Assembly: GCA_030248195.1 (NCBI GenBank)
Contig: JASAND010011214.1
Span: 1-64,000, forward strand
Length of the DNA: 64,000 nt
Source of the DNA: Trissonchulus latispiculum
Taxonomy: Eukaryota > Nematoda > Enoplea > Enoplida > Ironidae
Direction of reading: 5' to 3'
Under the pieces are notes generated by a model. The model was given only the letters and a program-made list of their open reading frames with translations, ran no database searches and was not told the origin of the DNA. Shown one piece after another: positions 46,945 to 58,451 of this stretch. Made by a program: the position numbers and the translations under genes. Positions within the stretch are counted from its first letter, which is position 1. Every line of letters starts with the position of its first letter.

Positions 46945-49900
46945 TCAAAGCTGTGGCTGCTGCCGTTGTTCCTTTCTGGCACGACGAGCCATAGCCCAAA
47001 AGTAGGCCGAAGGCCATAAATGACGAAATACAACGGCTAACGGATAGATTAGACGGCCGCAGCCATCCGCAATCAACAGTTCTTGCTTGCCTGCAGCAGT
47101 GCCATCCAGTATTCTTCTAGCAACCGTTTCCGGAGACATGCCACGCGCTGTTGTGGGATCCATTACACCATGCTTCTTTCCTTTCGAGGTCAGCGCGTTC
47201 ATGGATAGATTGGTCCGAATATAGGTCATACTGGCAACGATGACCCGTATCCTTCGATTGGATACTTCGGCACGAAAAGAATCAAAATAAGCTTGAAGGG
47301 CATGCTTGGATGCAGCGTAGGCGGATCTGCTCGGAATGGCCAACAATCCCTGTAGACTGCTAACGGCGATGATGGTCCCGGGACGACCAGCCGCAAGCAT
47401 GGCCTCAGCAACCGCACGACTAACCACCACATGACCAAGAAAGTTTACTGCTAGCAGTGATTGGTAGACATCCAGACGGGTATCTAGAGCCTGACCACGT
47501 GAGGAAATACCGGCACAGTTGATTAATACGTCAGGAGGACCGTCGCCATTGAAATCCTTCAGAATTCGTCGACAATTGTCCTCCAATGAGTCTAGATCGG
47601 CCAAATCTAGATAGGCACAGGTGGCAACTTCAACCCCAAATCCGGATGATGTTTTAGATTGAGCCATTGAATTGAGTTCACTGCACAGTTCCTGAAGTTT
47701 GTCCATGCTGCGTGCACACAAGATCACACGATGTACCTAAATTAAACCATAAGAGTCAGGGACGGAATTAAAAGTGTATATTTTTACAAAACAACGCTAT
47801 TACTCAATGATTTCCAATGTGTCCTGCAATGCAACATGGCTTCGGATGTTTTATTTTCTCTGCTGACGCTTATGCTTGTGCAGTTGCGTATAATTTATTT
47901 ACTGCATGCAAATACAGATGTGACATATTGCTTAGATACCGACTCTGTAGCTAGCAGCATTCAGTACGCTGTCTTGTACCTCGTGTATATAACGTACGTA
48001 TATAATGAAAGCCATCATGTAGCAAAAATATTTGCCATACAGCGCGAAAATATATTCAATAAGAAAACTAAATTAACAATGCAACCTTCAATGCGTTTTG
48101 CTGTTAGTTAAAAAATTTCTAGTAAGTATATAAGTGCGATAGAGCTCCCCCTAGAATAAGGAAAATTTGACGGAATGTGTAAAATCTGGACATTCTTTGG
48201 CCTGGGGCCAGCGGAGGAGTGGACCGATCGGGCTCCAACTTTTTTCTGAAGACCATGTGTGCAGGGGTACATGCTGTGAAAATTTCAGCCGGATCGGCCG
48301 GGTAGTTCTTGAGATATGAAAGTTGATCCACCCGCGAGGGACAGGGTTTGTCTCCATTTCCCCCCATGGGTGCAGGTCGAAGGACCCTTCAGAGCGGTAC
48401 ATTTTTAGGTTTTTTGTAGAAAAAACTTCCGCAATTCGGGGAAATTACTTTCCGCGGTTCCCGGACTCCCCCAGATGCCCCCCCCCCCGGTGGGGACACC
48501 CAAGGGACCCCCGAAAAAAGTCCGAAGATCTGTTAGCTTCGAAATACAACGGAGCGAGCGAAGCTGGGCTCTCATGTTGTCCATGTAGGAAGTTACTAAC
48601 GTGAATATGAACGTAGGCTATATAGGCTGACGGTCGGTGCCCTAAAGAATTAATTAATATTAATTATTAGCATTATATATATATATATACTACAATCCAG
48701 GCGCGTAGCCAGGGGAGGGGAATGGGGAAATCCCCCCGAAGTTGTGGACCCCCAGGAATTTCTTCCGTATAGTATGTAAAACGCCCACTTTTCAAAAAAT
48801 TTTACCGCCCTCGGCGCGAAATACGTGTATCCTCTCATTAAATACGCGTTTCTCACCCCAAAAAGAGTAGCAAATATATACACTATTTGGTGTATATACT
48901 TTGACCAGCTTCTGCAGCATTTGGGCGCATGAAGATGCGCTGGGACTTATGTATTTGCTAATTTGAAAGAATGCTGTGTAAAAATTCCACGAAGTTAACG
49001 AAACAAAGATTTCTCAGCTTCTGGGGGCTCCGTCCCTCAGACCCCTGAAACTTTTTTGCATTCCCCCACGAAATTTGTTTCTGGCTACGCTAGTGCTACT
49101 ATCTATCAGACATGATATATATACTATATACGTAGATAGACTTGTATAATTGCTTTGGAATAATTCCTGTGTTTATTCGAAGCATCATCTTATTAAATCA
49201 TTGACTAAGCTCCGAATCCCATGTTCCTAATGAAAACTTCTTAGTCTGATTTTTCGAACAAGACATTAGAAGATTAGAAGTAGAGAATAGCAGCTGAAAA
49301 TGACACAAGTTTGTATGAAATTTGATAAACTTACAGCGTAAGAATTAAATGTTTCCATGCCGTTATAATGACAAAATTGGAAAATTTTCTCAATTTCTGG
49401 GAGGCTCTGCCCACCGGACCCCCCCCCCCCGGTTTAAATGTTGGTGGACCTCTTCCGATTCTGACACTCTGACGCGTGGACCTCAGAAAAGTTTAAGATT
49501 AATACGTCAGCCTACAGTTGTGCGTACGTAGAGTGCAATGCGTGCAATTAGAGTGCAGAAACAGAAAATTTCACCCCCCCCCCCTTCCAAAAAAAGTCTG
49601 GTGAAACCGCCCCCTGAAAATTTTTTGTACCTACGCTACTGACTGACTGTAGCCTATGCTGTAGTCCTTCCTTAGCCCACTCCACATACCAAATATTAAC
49701 GACCAGCGCGCTGTTGATCTTTTTGTATAAGAGGCTGAAGTTAGACTTACGACATGGAAAAGGGCCCATCTCCATCAGGGTCCCCCTCAACCACATGGAT
49801 CGGGGCTAGAGCGAAACTAATGGGCCTTTTAGATTCGCCATATAGGGATTCCTATTCGAATACAAAACCTCAGCACAGCAGCTATTACGTGTATAGGGCT

Positions 49901-51970
49901 CCACAGGCCATATATAGGCCCAGACTCCCCCCTTTTACACACTAATTTTGGACCCCAGGGCAGGGCGCCACAGGGCACCGACAGACAACCTATATAGCAC
50001 ATGGACAAAATGAGAGTGCAGCTTCGCTCGCTCCGTTCTACTTCGAAGTTAATAGATTTTCGGACTTTTTTTCGGGGGTCACTTGGGGAGTCCCCACCGG
50101 GGGGGATTGCCAACTTGGGGGGGGGGGAGGGTCCGTGACCCGCGGAAAGTAATTTCCCCGGAGTGCGGAACTTTTTGTATAAACAAACCTAAAAATATAT
50201 ACGGTTCTGAAGGGTCCTCCGAACTGCACCTGCTGGAAAAATGGAGACAAACCGCGTCCCACGCAGGGCGTCAATTTCATATCTCAAGATCTACCCGGCC
50301 GATCCGGCTGAAATTTTTACAGAATGTACAGTACAGGCATAAACTATGTTGACATTTGAAGACATTCTTAAAGAAACTTTATTAAGAAATTTTGAAGTCG
50401 TAAAGACGCTTCTTTAGATCTCTTGTCTTATGTATATACAATTGATAGGGGCTTAAGAAAAGTCTTAAGACTGTCTTAAGGTGGTGATTCCCTTTGGTCA
50501 CATAAAGTTTGCACCATTATTACTCATTCATTACTTGGAATTAAGAAGCCATTTTTATATCAAAATGTAGCTTGACATGTTCTCTTTTTAATGCATGGCA
50601 CAAAACTAATGTTTGCCTTTTAAAATATTTTTAACACATTTTAGAAGAAGTATAATTTTCCAGAATTTTTGCAGACTCAAGTAAATTTTTTCGCGAGACT
50701 TCGGTTATATCATTCGATATCTCCATCAAATAGCTGGGGACGATTTTTTATTTATTTATTTATTTATCTTCATTTTAGAGAAATAAGCTGAAATGTGTGC
50801 GTACCCTGTATTTTGCCTACTTTTTCCAAATTTGTCAAGCGATTACTTTAGCTAGAAAGCAGCAATCGGGGCAACTAAAGAATCGTCCCAGGGTATATTT
50901 GTGCGGAACACATTTGTTCAGTAGCAGCCCTCCAACTTGCATGATGAATGCTCCACAATCTTTGGAAACAATTTGGTCGTGTTTTTGCAAAAACTAATTT
51001 TTTATGATAGCAGCCTACAGGATAGCCGTTGGAAGACGATCATGTGTCGGATAATTTGACCCTGTGAGATCTTCAGATCGACGCCCTTAGTTTGATTTTA
51101 CGGCTTGCGTAGTTCAAGAAATGTTGGATTATTTGATTTCTGCAAAAATGACAAGTTTTTAACGCCAAAACAAGAAAATCGGCTATATCTCACGATAGAA
51201 AAAAGCTAGAAACTTGCTTTAAAAGGCAAAAATGTGAAGCTCGATGAGATCTTTTGAATGAATATGGTCTTAACTGTATAGCAGCTGCCAAACGTTCAGA
51301 AATTTGGAAAAACCACTCTGACCGGAAATCTCGAATTTCTGAATCGGGATTGCGCGGAGGGTGTTAGAACGCTAAAAGAACTTATTTCGGAAAGCTTCAT
51401 CAAATTTCATCTTGATTTGCGCCGCCAAACAACAATATGTGCCCAAAAGGAATCACCACCTTAAGAAATTTATGTCATTAAGAATTTCTTCAAGTGTCAA
51501 CATAGTTTATGCCTGTACTGTATATACTCCCTGCCCAAAGGCTCTTCACACAAAAAGATTGAGCCCGATCGGTGTACTCGTCCGCTGGTCCCAGGCCAAA
51601 CAATGTCCAGATTTTACACATTCCGTCAAATGTTCCCTATTCTTCTTGGGATTGCGCTATCGCACTTAGTTACAATCGGAGCAGCACGGATGCCTATATA
51701 TAAACTAAGAATTCAGAACCAAACCTTTCCTTCTTCCACACAAAACTTGGCCAGTGCTAGTCCCAGCCCAGAGCTTGCTCCCGTAATTAGAACAGTACGA
51801 TCCTGCAGGAGGTTTAGCAAACGGCGTCGGCGATTCAGTCTATCATACATCCATTTTAACAAAATGGTACTGACAGCAACTCCGCCCATCATTCCCAAGC
51901 AATTGCTCCAAGTAAATGGGGTGGAGCAAATAACTTGACAAAATTCACTCGCCTTTGGCCAAATGTCCAT
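46945..51970 (-). CDS. DHRS7B: DHRS7B-like short-chain dehydrogenase/reductase
   Basis: Two coding exons, 51970-51725 and 47736-46945 (TGA at 46945-46947), join in phase 0 to a 345-residue protein. Human DHRS7B has 325 residues; it is a membrane-bound SDR of the ER and peroxisome linked to ether-lipid synthesis. Residues about 20-45 form a membrane anchor. TGASSGLG (63-70) is the nucleotide-binding glycine motif. The catalytic tetrad is N180, S209, Y222 and K226 (SAYAASKHA). YIRTNLSMNA and GVMDPTTARG match the family C-terminal half. Two departures are seen: NNAG is NCAG (155-158), and the usual Pro-Gly before Tyr-Ile is Met-Thr. The donor is GTTTGG, not the consensus GTAAGT. The intron holds several transposon copies. 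Dehydrogenase activity is likely but the substrate is not inferable. Confidence 0.9.
48149..48545 (-). repeat. CTAG-ended dispersed repeat, reverse copy in DHRS7B-like intron
   Basis: In reverse orientation it matches 16230-16626, from CTAGAATAAGGAAAATTTGA inward through GGGCTCC, CCGGATCGGCCGGGTAG and the GCGGTTCCCGGACTC block. It is one of a facing pair with 49625-51646. Confidence 0.75.
48698..49095. mobile_element. hAT-like MITE, CAGGCGCGTAGCCAG family, complete
   Basis: This 398 bp element has inverted ends CAGGCGCGTAGCCAG and CACTAGCGTAGCCAG. The flanks CTACAATC (48690-48697) and CTACTATC (49096-49103) match at 7 of 8 bases. It is the reference copy for the interrupted relatives at 12841 and 35355. 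It contains the TTCTGGGGGCTCC palindrome near 49019-49040. Confidence 0.88.
50329..51520. mobile_element. Tc1/mariner-type MITE enlarged by a nested insertion
   Basis: The ends CAGTACAGGCATAAACTATG and complement are near-perfect and flanked by TA (50327-50328 and 51521-51522). The related repeat at about 16500 is the empty site. Without the nested element it is ~210 bp and foldable along most of its length. Confidence 0.9.
50480..51460. mobile_element. piggyBac-like TTAA element nested in the Tc1-type MITE
   Basis: This 981 bp element lies between TTAA (50476-50479) and TTAA (51461-51464), with inverted ends GGTGGTGATTCC. The termini resemble those of the 1,006-bp element at 2001-3006, so both may be moved by the same piggyBac-type transposase. 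The frame 50797-50997 has no recognisable domain. Confidence 0.85.
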
Positions 51971-52165
51971 TCTAAAGATAAAAGTTCAATAATTCTCAAG
52001 GATTAGTAAAATACGAAACCAGACCAGAAAAATGCTTTTTACTGTCCGCTAAAAATGCTACATAGTCATGAGGGAACATCAATTGGGAAGGAAAACACAA
52101 GTAAGAATTTAAAGTTTCGTTTTGTTAGATTTTGAATCACTAAGAGACTGTATATATACGTATAT

Positions 52166-52345
52166 TAGGGATCGAACGGAATTCCGGTTCCGGTACTTTT
52201 TGGTTCCGGTTCCGGTTTTTTAAAACGTACCGGAACCGGAAACCAATTTTAGCCTATTATCAAAAGTAAAATTTTATTAAAATTTTCAAAAATTTTATCA
52301 AAGTTCTTTAAACTTTTTGAAAAATTGTGATTCCCTTTTAACCAG
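52166..52345 (+). mobile_element. hAT-like left end with CCGGTTCCGG repeats (fragment)
   Basis: It begins TAGGGATCGAACGGAATTCC and is followed by GGTTCCGGTTCCGG and the facing GTACCGGAACCGGAAACC, a subterminal layout typical of hAT ends. The opposite terminus was not found. Confidence 0.45.
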
Positions 52346-52837
52346 TATATATATATAGTCAGGGGGGGGGGAGAAAAACATGAATAGGGAAGCAAGCCTC
52401 CAACTTTTTCTTCGCTTGGATTTGGATCGGTTTGAATATACCGTTATGTACCGTGGGCAAATACCTATCCAATCGTATATTCAAACTTCTCTTATACCTC
52501 ACTCAGCTTTGGCAGTAACAGGATTTGTCCATGTTTTTTTACCCGCAAATCGGGGAAAAACATGGTGCAGGGAAAAACATGGCACGGATTTCTACCAACC
52601 AACCATTTAGAATGGCCTCAATTGAATGGCTTCAATACTATTGCCATGTGATACAGCAAGTCAAATTATGCCCGCATGCCAATTTATAGTAGCCAAAGTT
52701 TGATAGTTGGTTGGATATATATAGACTTGCAAACTTTCGAAAATCCTTAGCATTTTGGCCAATTTTGGGAGGTCAACTTTGGTCAAGTACTGTACTTACA
52801 GAATCAAACATAGAAACCAATCTGGTACTGTAGGGTA

Positions 52838-54332
52838 TATAGCGCGGCGGGAAAAAAACCCAAATTTTCGAATTTTGGCTGTAACTTTTTTATTAAGAGA
52901 CAAATCGAAAATCTAACGATAACTACCATGAGGCCTTGCGAAGAGCTTCAAAATGAGCCATAAAACGTCTCTCTAGCGCTTACCGTTGGTGAGAAATTTT
53001 CGACCAAACCGATGGGAAAAAACCCAATGCGGGAAAAAAACCCATGGGCGGGAAAAAAACCCAGCCGAATTTTTTGCTGCAAGCACGCCAGAACGGTTTT
53101 GACTATACCATTCGAAAGAGCGGGTCATTTTTAGTAAATCTGAATCATAAAATACCAATATTTTTGCAAAAAATCATGTCAAATTGACTTTTCAAAATTT
53201 CGTATGTTTAACACGTACCGTATTATGCCAAACCCGTGGGCGTTTTTTCGGAATCGGCAATTTCGTAATTGATTTTTGTAATCCAAAAAAGCGCACACCC
53301 CCCAAAAAACGCCCATGGGCTACTTTTTGGAAACAGTCATATAATTTCTGCTTAGCCAATTTTCGATAAATTCGATAAATTTTTGCGGACGACAGAGTGC
53401 TCGGGAGGTTTAAGTTGTTTACATGTCAATCCAACGAACATAATTGATTCTAAGCCTTGAAACAGCTTAATCAGCCACAACTTTGTTCACGAACTTTTAG
53501 TTTTTCAGGGCATGCAAGTGAGCATTGAGAAATCCAAAAAAGCGCCCACCCCCGAAAAAACGCCCATGGGCGTTTTATTGGGTGGGGCACTGTTTGGCAT
53601 AATACGGTAAACATAGGCAAATTTTGAAAATTTTTGAAATTTGCTTAATTTCTGCAGTTTAAGCATCCTATCACATAGAAAACGTGTTTTTATTGCATTT
53701 AAAGCCAAACCCGACCTATTTTAGCGAAAAATTTAGCGGTTTTTGGCGAAATTTGAAAATTTGGCTTGAAATGGCACCATCTCAGATTTTGGCCACCTGG
53801 ACCTCACATGGAAGGTCGAACCTAGGTAAAATCTATACCAAATTAATCAGGAGGCTCTACTGAGCTAAGAAATGCATGAATTTTTCCTTTGCTGCTAATG
53901 GTTAGAAAAAAATTTCATTTTGAAATTTGGGTTTTTTTCCCGCACTTGGGTTTTTTTCCCGCCGAGTCTAGGTCACCCCCAGGTCGCACCACAGGCAGTA
54001 GAGCCAAATTGCATACACCATCGTGAAGTTCGAGACATATCCTCTGTGAAACTGTAATCCGTTTTGAGCTAAGTCTTTCCAGTAGTTCAGGGTGACCCCC
54101 CAAAGTTGACCCTGCCTGACCCCCATGTTGGGACCAAAAATTCCAAAAATTTCAAAGTCCCAAAAAATTTGCTGAGAGGCAGTGGGAGCTACAATAATAC
54201 ACCCTCTAGGGTAGTTTTGGATGCTCTTTAAGATAGGCTATTAAAATCCGGTCTAGCTCATATGGGTGACTCACACTGGCGATGGGTTTTTTCCCGCATA
54301 TCGGATTGGGTTTTATTTCCCGCCGCGCTATA
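52838..54332. mobile_element. TATAGCGCGGCGGG foldback element (middle layer)
   Basis: The ends TATAGCGCGGCGGGAAAAAA and complement are inverted. The unit GGCGGGAAAAAAACCCA recurs near 53020-53060 and is mirrored near 53930-53965, so subterminal repeats lie in both halves. TA flanks are possible. It holds the inner element 53218-53607. Confidence 0.7.
53218..53607. mobile_element. Tc1/mariner-type MITE (inner layer)
   Basis: This 390 bp element has inverted ends CCGTATTATGCCAAAC and complement between TA dinucleotides (53216-53217 and 53608-53609). CCCCCAAAAAACGCCCATGG-like blocks repeat in the interior. Confidence 0.85.
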
Positions 54333-54540
54333 CTTCTAGACTTGCTCTTTCTAATGGGCTATACTAGGCAGCTGCAACTGCTATGGTTGGGGAGTAGGCG
54401 ACCATGTTTTTTCCCCTTCTTTTCCGTCATGTTTTCCCCCGTCTGACTATATATCATTTTCTCAAAAAAGTTCGCCGGCGGCGCTACGTACGTATTGCAT
54501 TACTTTAGACTGTTTAGAATTAGTAATAATAATCACTTAT

Positions 54541-54640
54541 GTATATATATATAATATATATATACATAAGATATGCATCTTTGTCATGAATTATAAGGGG
54601 AGCGAAAGCGACCCCCTATAATATGGGTGTAAAAGGCGCT
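54541..54640. repeat. TA tract and G/C hairpin
   Basis: A TA run is followed by the palindrome AGGGGAGCGAAAGCGACCCCCT at about 54597-54621. Similar AT-flanked G/C hairpins occur at 32985-33011, 40236-40262 and 62654-62682. Confidence 0.6.
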
Positions 54641-55802
54641 CCGCGGCCCTTTGCGACTCGTTCGAGCACCGTGCCAGCTCAATACCGAACGAAACTCGGC
54701 AAGTTTGGTATCGTTGCAGTCTACACGACGAATACGTATATATATATATACAACACGATGCAAAAAAACTTTTTAAATTTTCGATTCCGGACAAGTTAGG
54801 TTCGTCTGCTTTTTTCTGTGAAAGTCAGGCTTGGAAAAATGCAATTTTGTGCAGAGGTGTCATATGTAGGTGTACCTTAAGAAAACGTTGGGGGGGTAGG
54901 GGTAGCCGAACAAGGAAGGGTGGGGGGTGGGGTGGGGTCAGACCGTTTGAGGTGGGGTGGGTCAGACCGTTTGAGTTGGGGTGGGGTCCGGAAAAACCGA
55001 ATTTGGGGGGGATTTTTCGGTCAAAAATTTAGAAAAAACCGAAAAGTCGCTAAAAAACGTTATTTCCAACTAAAAATCAACATTATTTCTTCATTTTTGC
55101 TCACTTAGTCGAAAAAACTTGGATTTTTGCAAAAAAAATTGGAGTTTTTACTAATTTTGAGGCAAAATTTTCAAAATTTTGAGGGTGGGGTCCGACAAAT
55201 TTGACGCTCGTTCATTTAGCAGCCGAGCAAGAGGTACGCGGCTACAAATTCCCGTGTACCTATACAAAATTCCGCGTACTTTCGTGTACCATACTTTATT
55301 TTTCGTGTACCTTTCAAAAGTTTCTGGTACGCGACTGGAATTTCTGGCTGCTAAATTCACAGAATTAGCTAACTACTCGCATCATTGGCGTATATACAAT
55401 CGCTCACCTGGGTTTAGGGGGAAAAGGGGGTGTCGGGCATAGGTGTAACGGAGATTTGGGGTGTGGGGTCCCCCAACATAATTATGGGGAGCCCCCCTCT
55501 GAAGATCCCCAACCAACCCCCCCGGGACCCCGTCGACCCCCCCCCCCAAATTTTTGATGTTTTATGCCAAAAATAGCATTTTCCGCCATTTCTAATCATA
55601 GTGTGGCTGGACAAAGAATCTGGGAGGGTTCCGACGGAGGGTGGGGGGTCCCCCCTAAAATTTCGATTGTATGCCATTTTTGACCAAAAATCAGGGGGGG
55701 GGGGGGTAGCAAACATTTGAAAATCTGGGGGGTCGCCAAAATTTGTCATTTTGGTGGGGGGTCCCCCCTAACACACCTATGTTTCTAATCATGGTTTCAC
55801 CG

Positions 55803-57227
55803 TTCTGGCGTTCTCAGCAAACTCCTAAGAAATGGCAAGAAGCTATCCTGATCCCTGTTTTCAAAAAAGGTGATAGGCGACTTTGCAAAAGCTACCGAGG
55901 AATATCGCTGCTTCCTGTTGCTGGTAAAATCTTGTCGATCATCATTTTGGAGAGGTTGAGTAACACACTGGACTGTTCAACAAGAGAGACTCAAGCCGGT
56001 TTCAGTAAAGGACGGGGTACTATTGATCAGATATTTGCACTACGACAAGTGCTTGAGCGTCGTCACCGGTACAACCAGTCCACAATAGCCGCTTTCCTTG
56101 ACTTCTCCGCTGCCTTCGACAGCGTCGACAGGCCGGTACTGTGGAAGCTTCTGGCGGCCTGTGGCGTCCCAACCCTGTACGTAAACCTGATCAAAAACAT
56201 CTATAACGAGTCATCAACTAGAATTCGGGTGTACGGCGAGCTAAGTGAGCTTTTCGCTGTAACAACTGGCGTTAGACAGGGAGACGTGTTGTCCCCTCTT
56301 CTGTTTCTACGAGCTGTGGATAGAGTGATGTCCAAGAGTATACAGCCTGATGATGGTGTTAGTATCAGCGACAGGGATCTAATTGCGGACTTGGAGTATG
56401 CGGATGACATTGCAGTGATGGCGGCCAATCAGGAAAATATGCAGCGATTTATCAACAACGTCATCGTGCATAGTGAGCCCATGGGACTTAAATTGAACGC
56501 GGCGAAGTGCAAGTACATATCTTCGGCAGCTCACACTCGTGATCTGATGGTAGACCAGCACCCCATCGACAAAGTTGAAGCCTTTCCCTACCTCGGAAGC
56601 CTGATTTCTGTAGATGGAGCTCCCTCTGCTGAAATCGACTGTAGAATCGGGAAAGCGCTAAATGTATTTAACCAGCTTAATAAACATCTATGGCGCCGTC
56701 GTGAAATCTCTGTACGAACGAAGATGCGCATTTTCAACAGCATGGTAATGTCGGTACTGCTGTATGGGCTCGAAACAACGCCTTTGCGGAGAGCAGACAT
56801 CGGCAAGCTCGAAACTTTTCAGAACAGCTGCCTGCGCCGAATACTCGGACTCAGACGGGCAGACCGGATTAACAATGCCGAACTGAGACAGCGGGCCGGG
56901 CACACCAGCACCATGGAATCACATCTGCGGAAGAACAGACTGCAGTGGCTCGGTCACGTTGCTCGAATGGATCACAGGCGCCTCCCTAAATTATCCTTTT
57001 TCTCTCTCCCTCCATCGACCTGGCGGAAAAGACGGGGGCGACCGCTACAAACATGGGAGGAAAATGTCTGCGACGACCTGAAGAGCTCAATGGCACTATA
57101 TACCCTTGGCAACTTCAACTGGAAGGACACAGTTAAAACACTCGCGGCGGACCGAATTCAGTGGAAGGAGATCACCTCTGTTGCTATCGCTAACCGAAGG
57201 CCACCGATGTCTTCGTGGCGAAGATGA
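55803..57227 (+). CDS. LINE reverse transcriptase, C-terminal part
   Basis: The frame, open from the insertion point to TGA at 57225-57227, encodes about 474 residues of a non-LTR retrotransposon polymerase. Visible features are the finger-region motif KSYRGISLLPVAGKILS, then GFSKGRGTIDQIFALRQ, the catalytic FLDFSAAFDSVDR, the template-binding GVRQGDVLSPLLF and the active-site box LEYADDIAV. Downstream is a C-terminal region with RLQWLGHVARMD. The endonuclease domain expected upstream is missing, so this copy cannot move alone. The upstream ~20 codons of the same frame (from 55743) belong to flanking DNA and not the LINE. Motifs suggest an RTE-like clade; this is a family impression, not a search. 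Confidence 0.9.
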   Translation, partial: FWRSQQTPKKWQEAILIPVFKKGDRRLCKSYRGISLLPVAGKILSIIILERLSNTLDCSTRETQAGFSKGRGTIDQIFALRQVLERRHRYNQSTIAAFLDFSAAFDSVDRPVLWKLLAACGVPTLYVNLIKNIYNESSTRIRVYGELSELFAVTTGVRQGDVLSPLLFLRAVDRVMSKSIQPDDGVSISDRDLIADLEYADDIAVMAANQENMQRFINNVIVHSEPMGLKLNAAKCKYISSAAHTRDLMVDQHPIDKVEAFPYLGSLISVDGAPSAEIDCRIGKALNVFNQLNKHLWRRREISVRTKMRIFNSMVMSVLLYGLETTPLRRADIGKLETFQNSCLRRILGLRRADRINNAELRQRAGHTSTMESHLRKNRLQWLGHVARMDHRRLPKLSFFSLPPSTWRKRRGRPLQTWEENVCDDLKSSMALYTLGNFNWKDTVKTLAADRIQWKEITSVAIANRRPPMSSWRR

Positions 57228-57252
57228 TGGTGAACAAGTACAAGTACAAGTA
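55803..57252 (+). mobile_element. LINE, 5'-truncated, with target-site duplication
   Basis: This insertion of about 1,450 bp lies between exact 13-bp direct repeats CATGGTTTCACCG (55790-55802 and 57253-57265). Its 3' end is a short ACAAGT tandem tail, as in LINEs that end in microsatellites. It carries the 3' half of a reverse transcriptase gene without stops, which points to recent insertion. Confidence 0.88.
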
Positions 57253-57315
57253 CATGGTTTCACCGGAAATTTTGATTGGGGGAGGGGTGAACCCTAGAAA
57301 TTTGGTGGTCGACCC

Positions 57316-57715
57316 CACTGGCGGATCTAGGATTTCGTGACGGGGGGCGGTCAAGTTTTTCCAGCGGGGGGTCTGGGGAGCGGAGCCCCCCAGAAGTTGA
57401 AGAAATTTTTTGTTTTTGCAATAAAATCGGTATTCGGATCATTAATTCTTTTTATACTGAAGAACTGAACAAAGTTTTTAAAATTCTCGACATTTTAAGG
57501 CAAAAATGGTAATTTTCTCCAAAAAATCGGATGCATTTCAAGCTTTTTCTTCACAAATGCAATAAATATGTGTTAAAAAGTAGAAAATTCGCGACGAAGG
57601 CGCGAAATTTGTTGGTTTTTTGCCCGTTTTCCTCTTTGTCTCCTTAATTTTTCCTACCTGCGAATCGCGAGGGGGGGGGGCGGCCGCCCCGCCCCCCCCC
57701 CTGGATCCGCCCCTG
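57316..57715. mobile_element. hAT-like MITE, CACTGGCGGATC family
   Basis: This 400 bp element has an exact 8-bp duplication GTCGACCC (57308-57315 and 57716-57723). The ends CACTGGCGGATCTAGG and CAGGGGCGGATCCAGG are inverted. It is homologous to 29935-30311 in opposite orientation. It holds the GGAGCGGAGCCCCCCAGAAG palindrome at about 57375-57395. Confidence 0.9.
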
Positions 57716-57945
57716 GTCGACCCCCTGAAATGTGATGGGGGATATATACCCCCTGACCCCCCCAAAATGAGGACCTCAGGAAATCCAAAAAATAGCCTAA
57801 AAATGAAAATTTTTCAGCATTTTAACGCGTTTCTCGTCAAAACAAGGCTTGTTCTTATCGTTTTAGGCGTTTTTCACGGTATTAAAGCCTTTTTAAGTCA
57901 AAATTTTAGAAATGATTTTCACAACATGACCCTTTTTTGGCAAGA

Positions 57946-58316
57946 GCCCATTGCATAAAAGGTATTACTACTAAAGTATTAGTGATTAGTTGATTAGTGT
58001 AACAGTTTGACTGAAAGTAACTAATGTTGTGGAGGAGCCTGAGAGATATTCGATATGTCGTTTTGTAGCTTTCAAGATGCTCAAACGAACTGTATATTCA
58101 AAATTAGTGTATAATTAAAATTCGGACTACGTCAACGGAAGAATCTCAAAAAATTGTAATTTCTCTGATATTTGTGGTCAAAGCTAGAGTAGAAGAAGAT
58201 TATTGACAGTCTTGGCTAGTTTTAATTAGTCACTTCATTTTTGCTCATTAATACTGCTGCACTAATCAACTAATCACTAATAATTTATTAGTAATACCTT
58301 TTATGCAACGGGCCCC
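57946..58316. mobile_element. TIR element with GCATAAAAGGTATTAC ends
   Basis: The ends GCCCATTGCATAAAAGGTAT and GGCCCGTTGCATAAAAGGTA are inverted and continue into ATTAGTGATTAGTTGATTAG arms of about 50 bp in total. No TSD was identified. Confidence 0.7.
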
Positions 58317-58451
58317 TGGGGGGTTCGAGAGGGGAGTAACCAAACAAAAGTGAGGGGAGGGAAAGTCAAAAAATCTGGAAGGGGGTAAAATTGGTCAAAA
58401 ATTTTGGGGTGGAGGGGATCCCTCCAAAAGGAAAATATGCCCTCCACCACC

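Larger units (their letters stand above)
49625..51646 (+). repeat. CTAG-ended dispersed repeat, forward copy, interrupted
   Basis: It matches 15800-16626 up to 50328 and resumes at 51521, ending near CCCTATTCT at about 51646. The gap is filled by the TA-flanked element 50329-51520. The copy lies in the DHRS7B-like intron, close to exon 1. Confidence 0.75.
52352..54452. mobile_element. outer element of a three-layer nest
   Basis: Inverted ends TATATAGTCAGGGGG and complement (CCCCCGTCTGACTATATA) bound 2.1 kb. GAAAAACATG blocks follow the left end and are mirrored at the right. Inside is the element 52838-54332. Confidence 0.6.
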
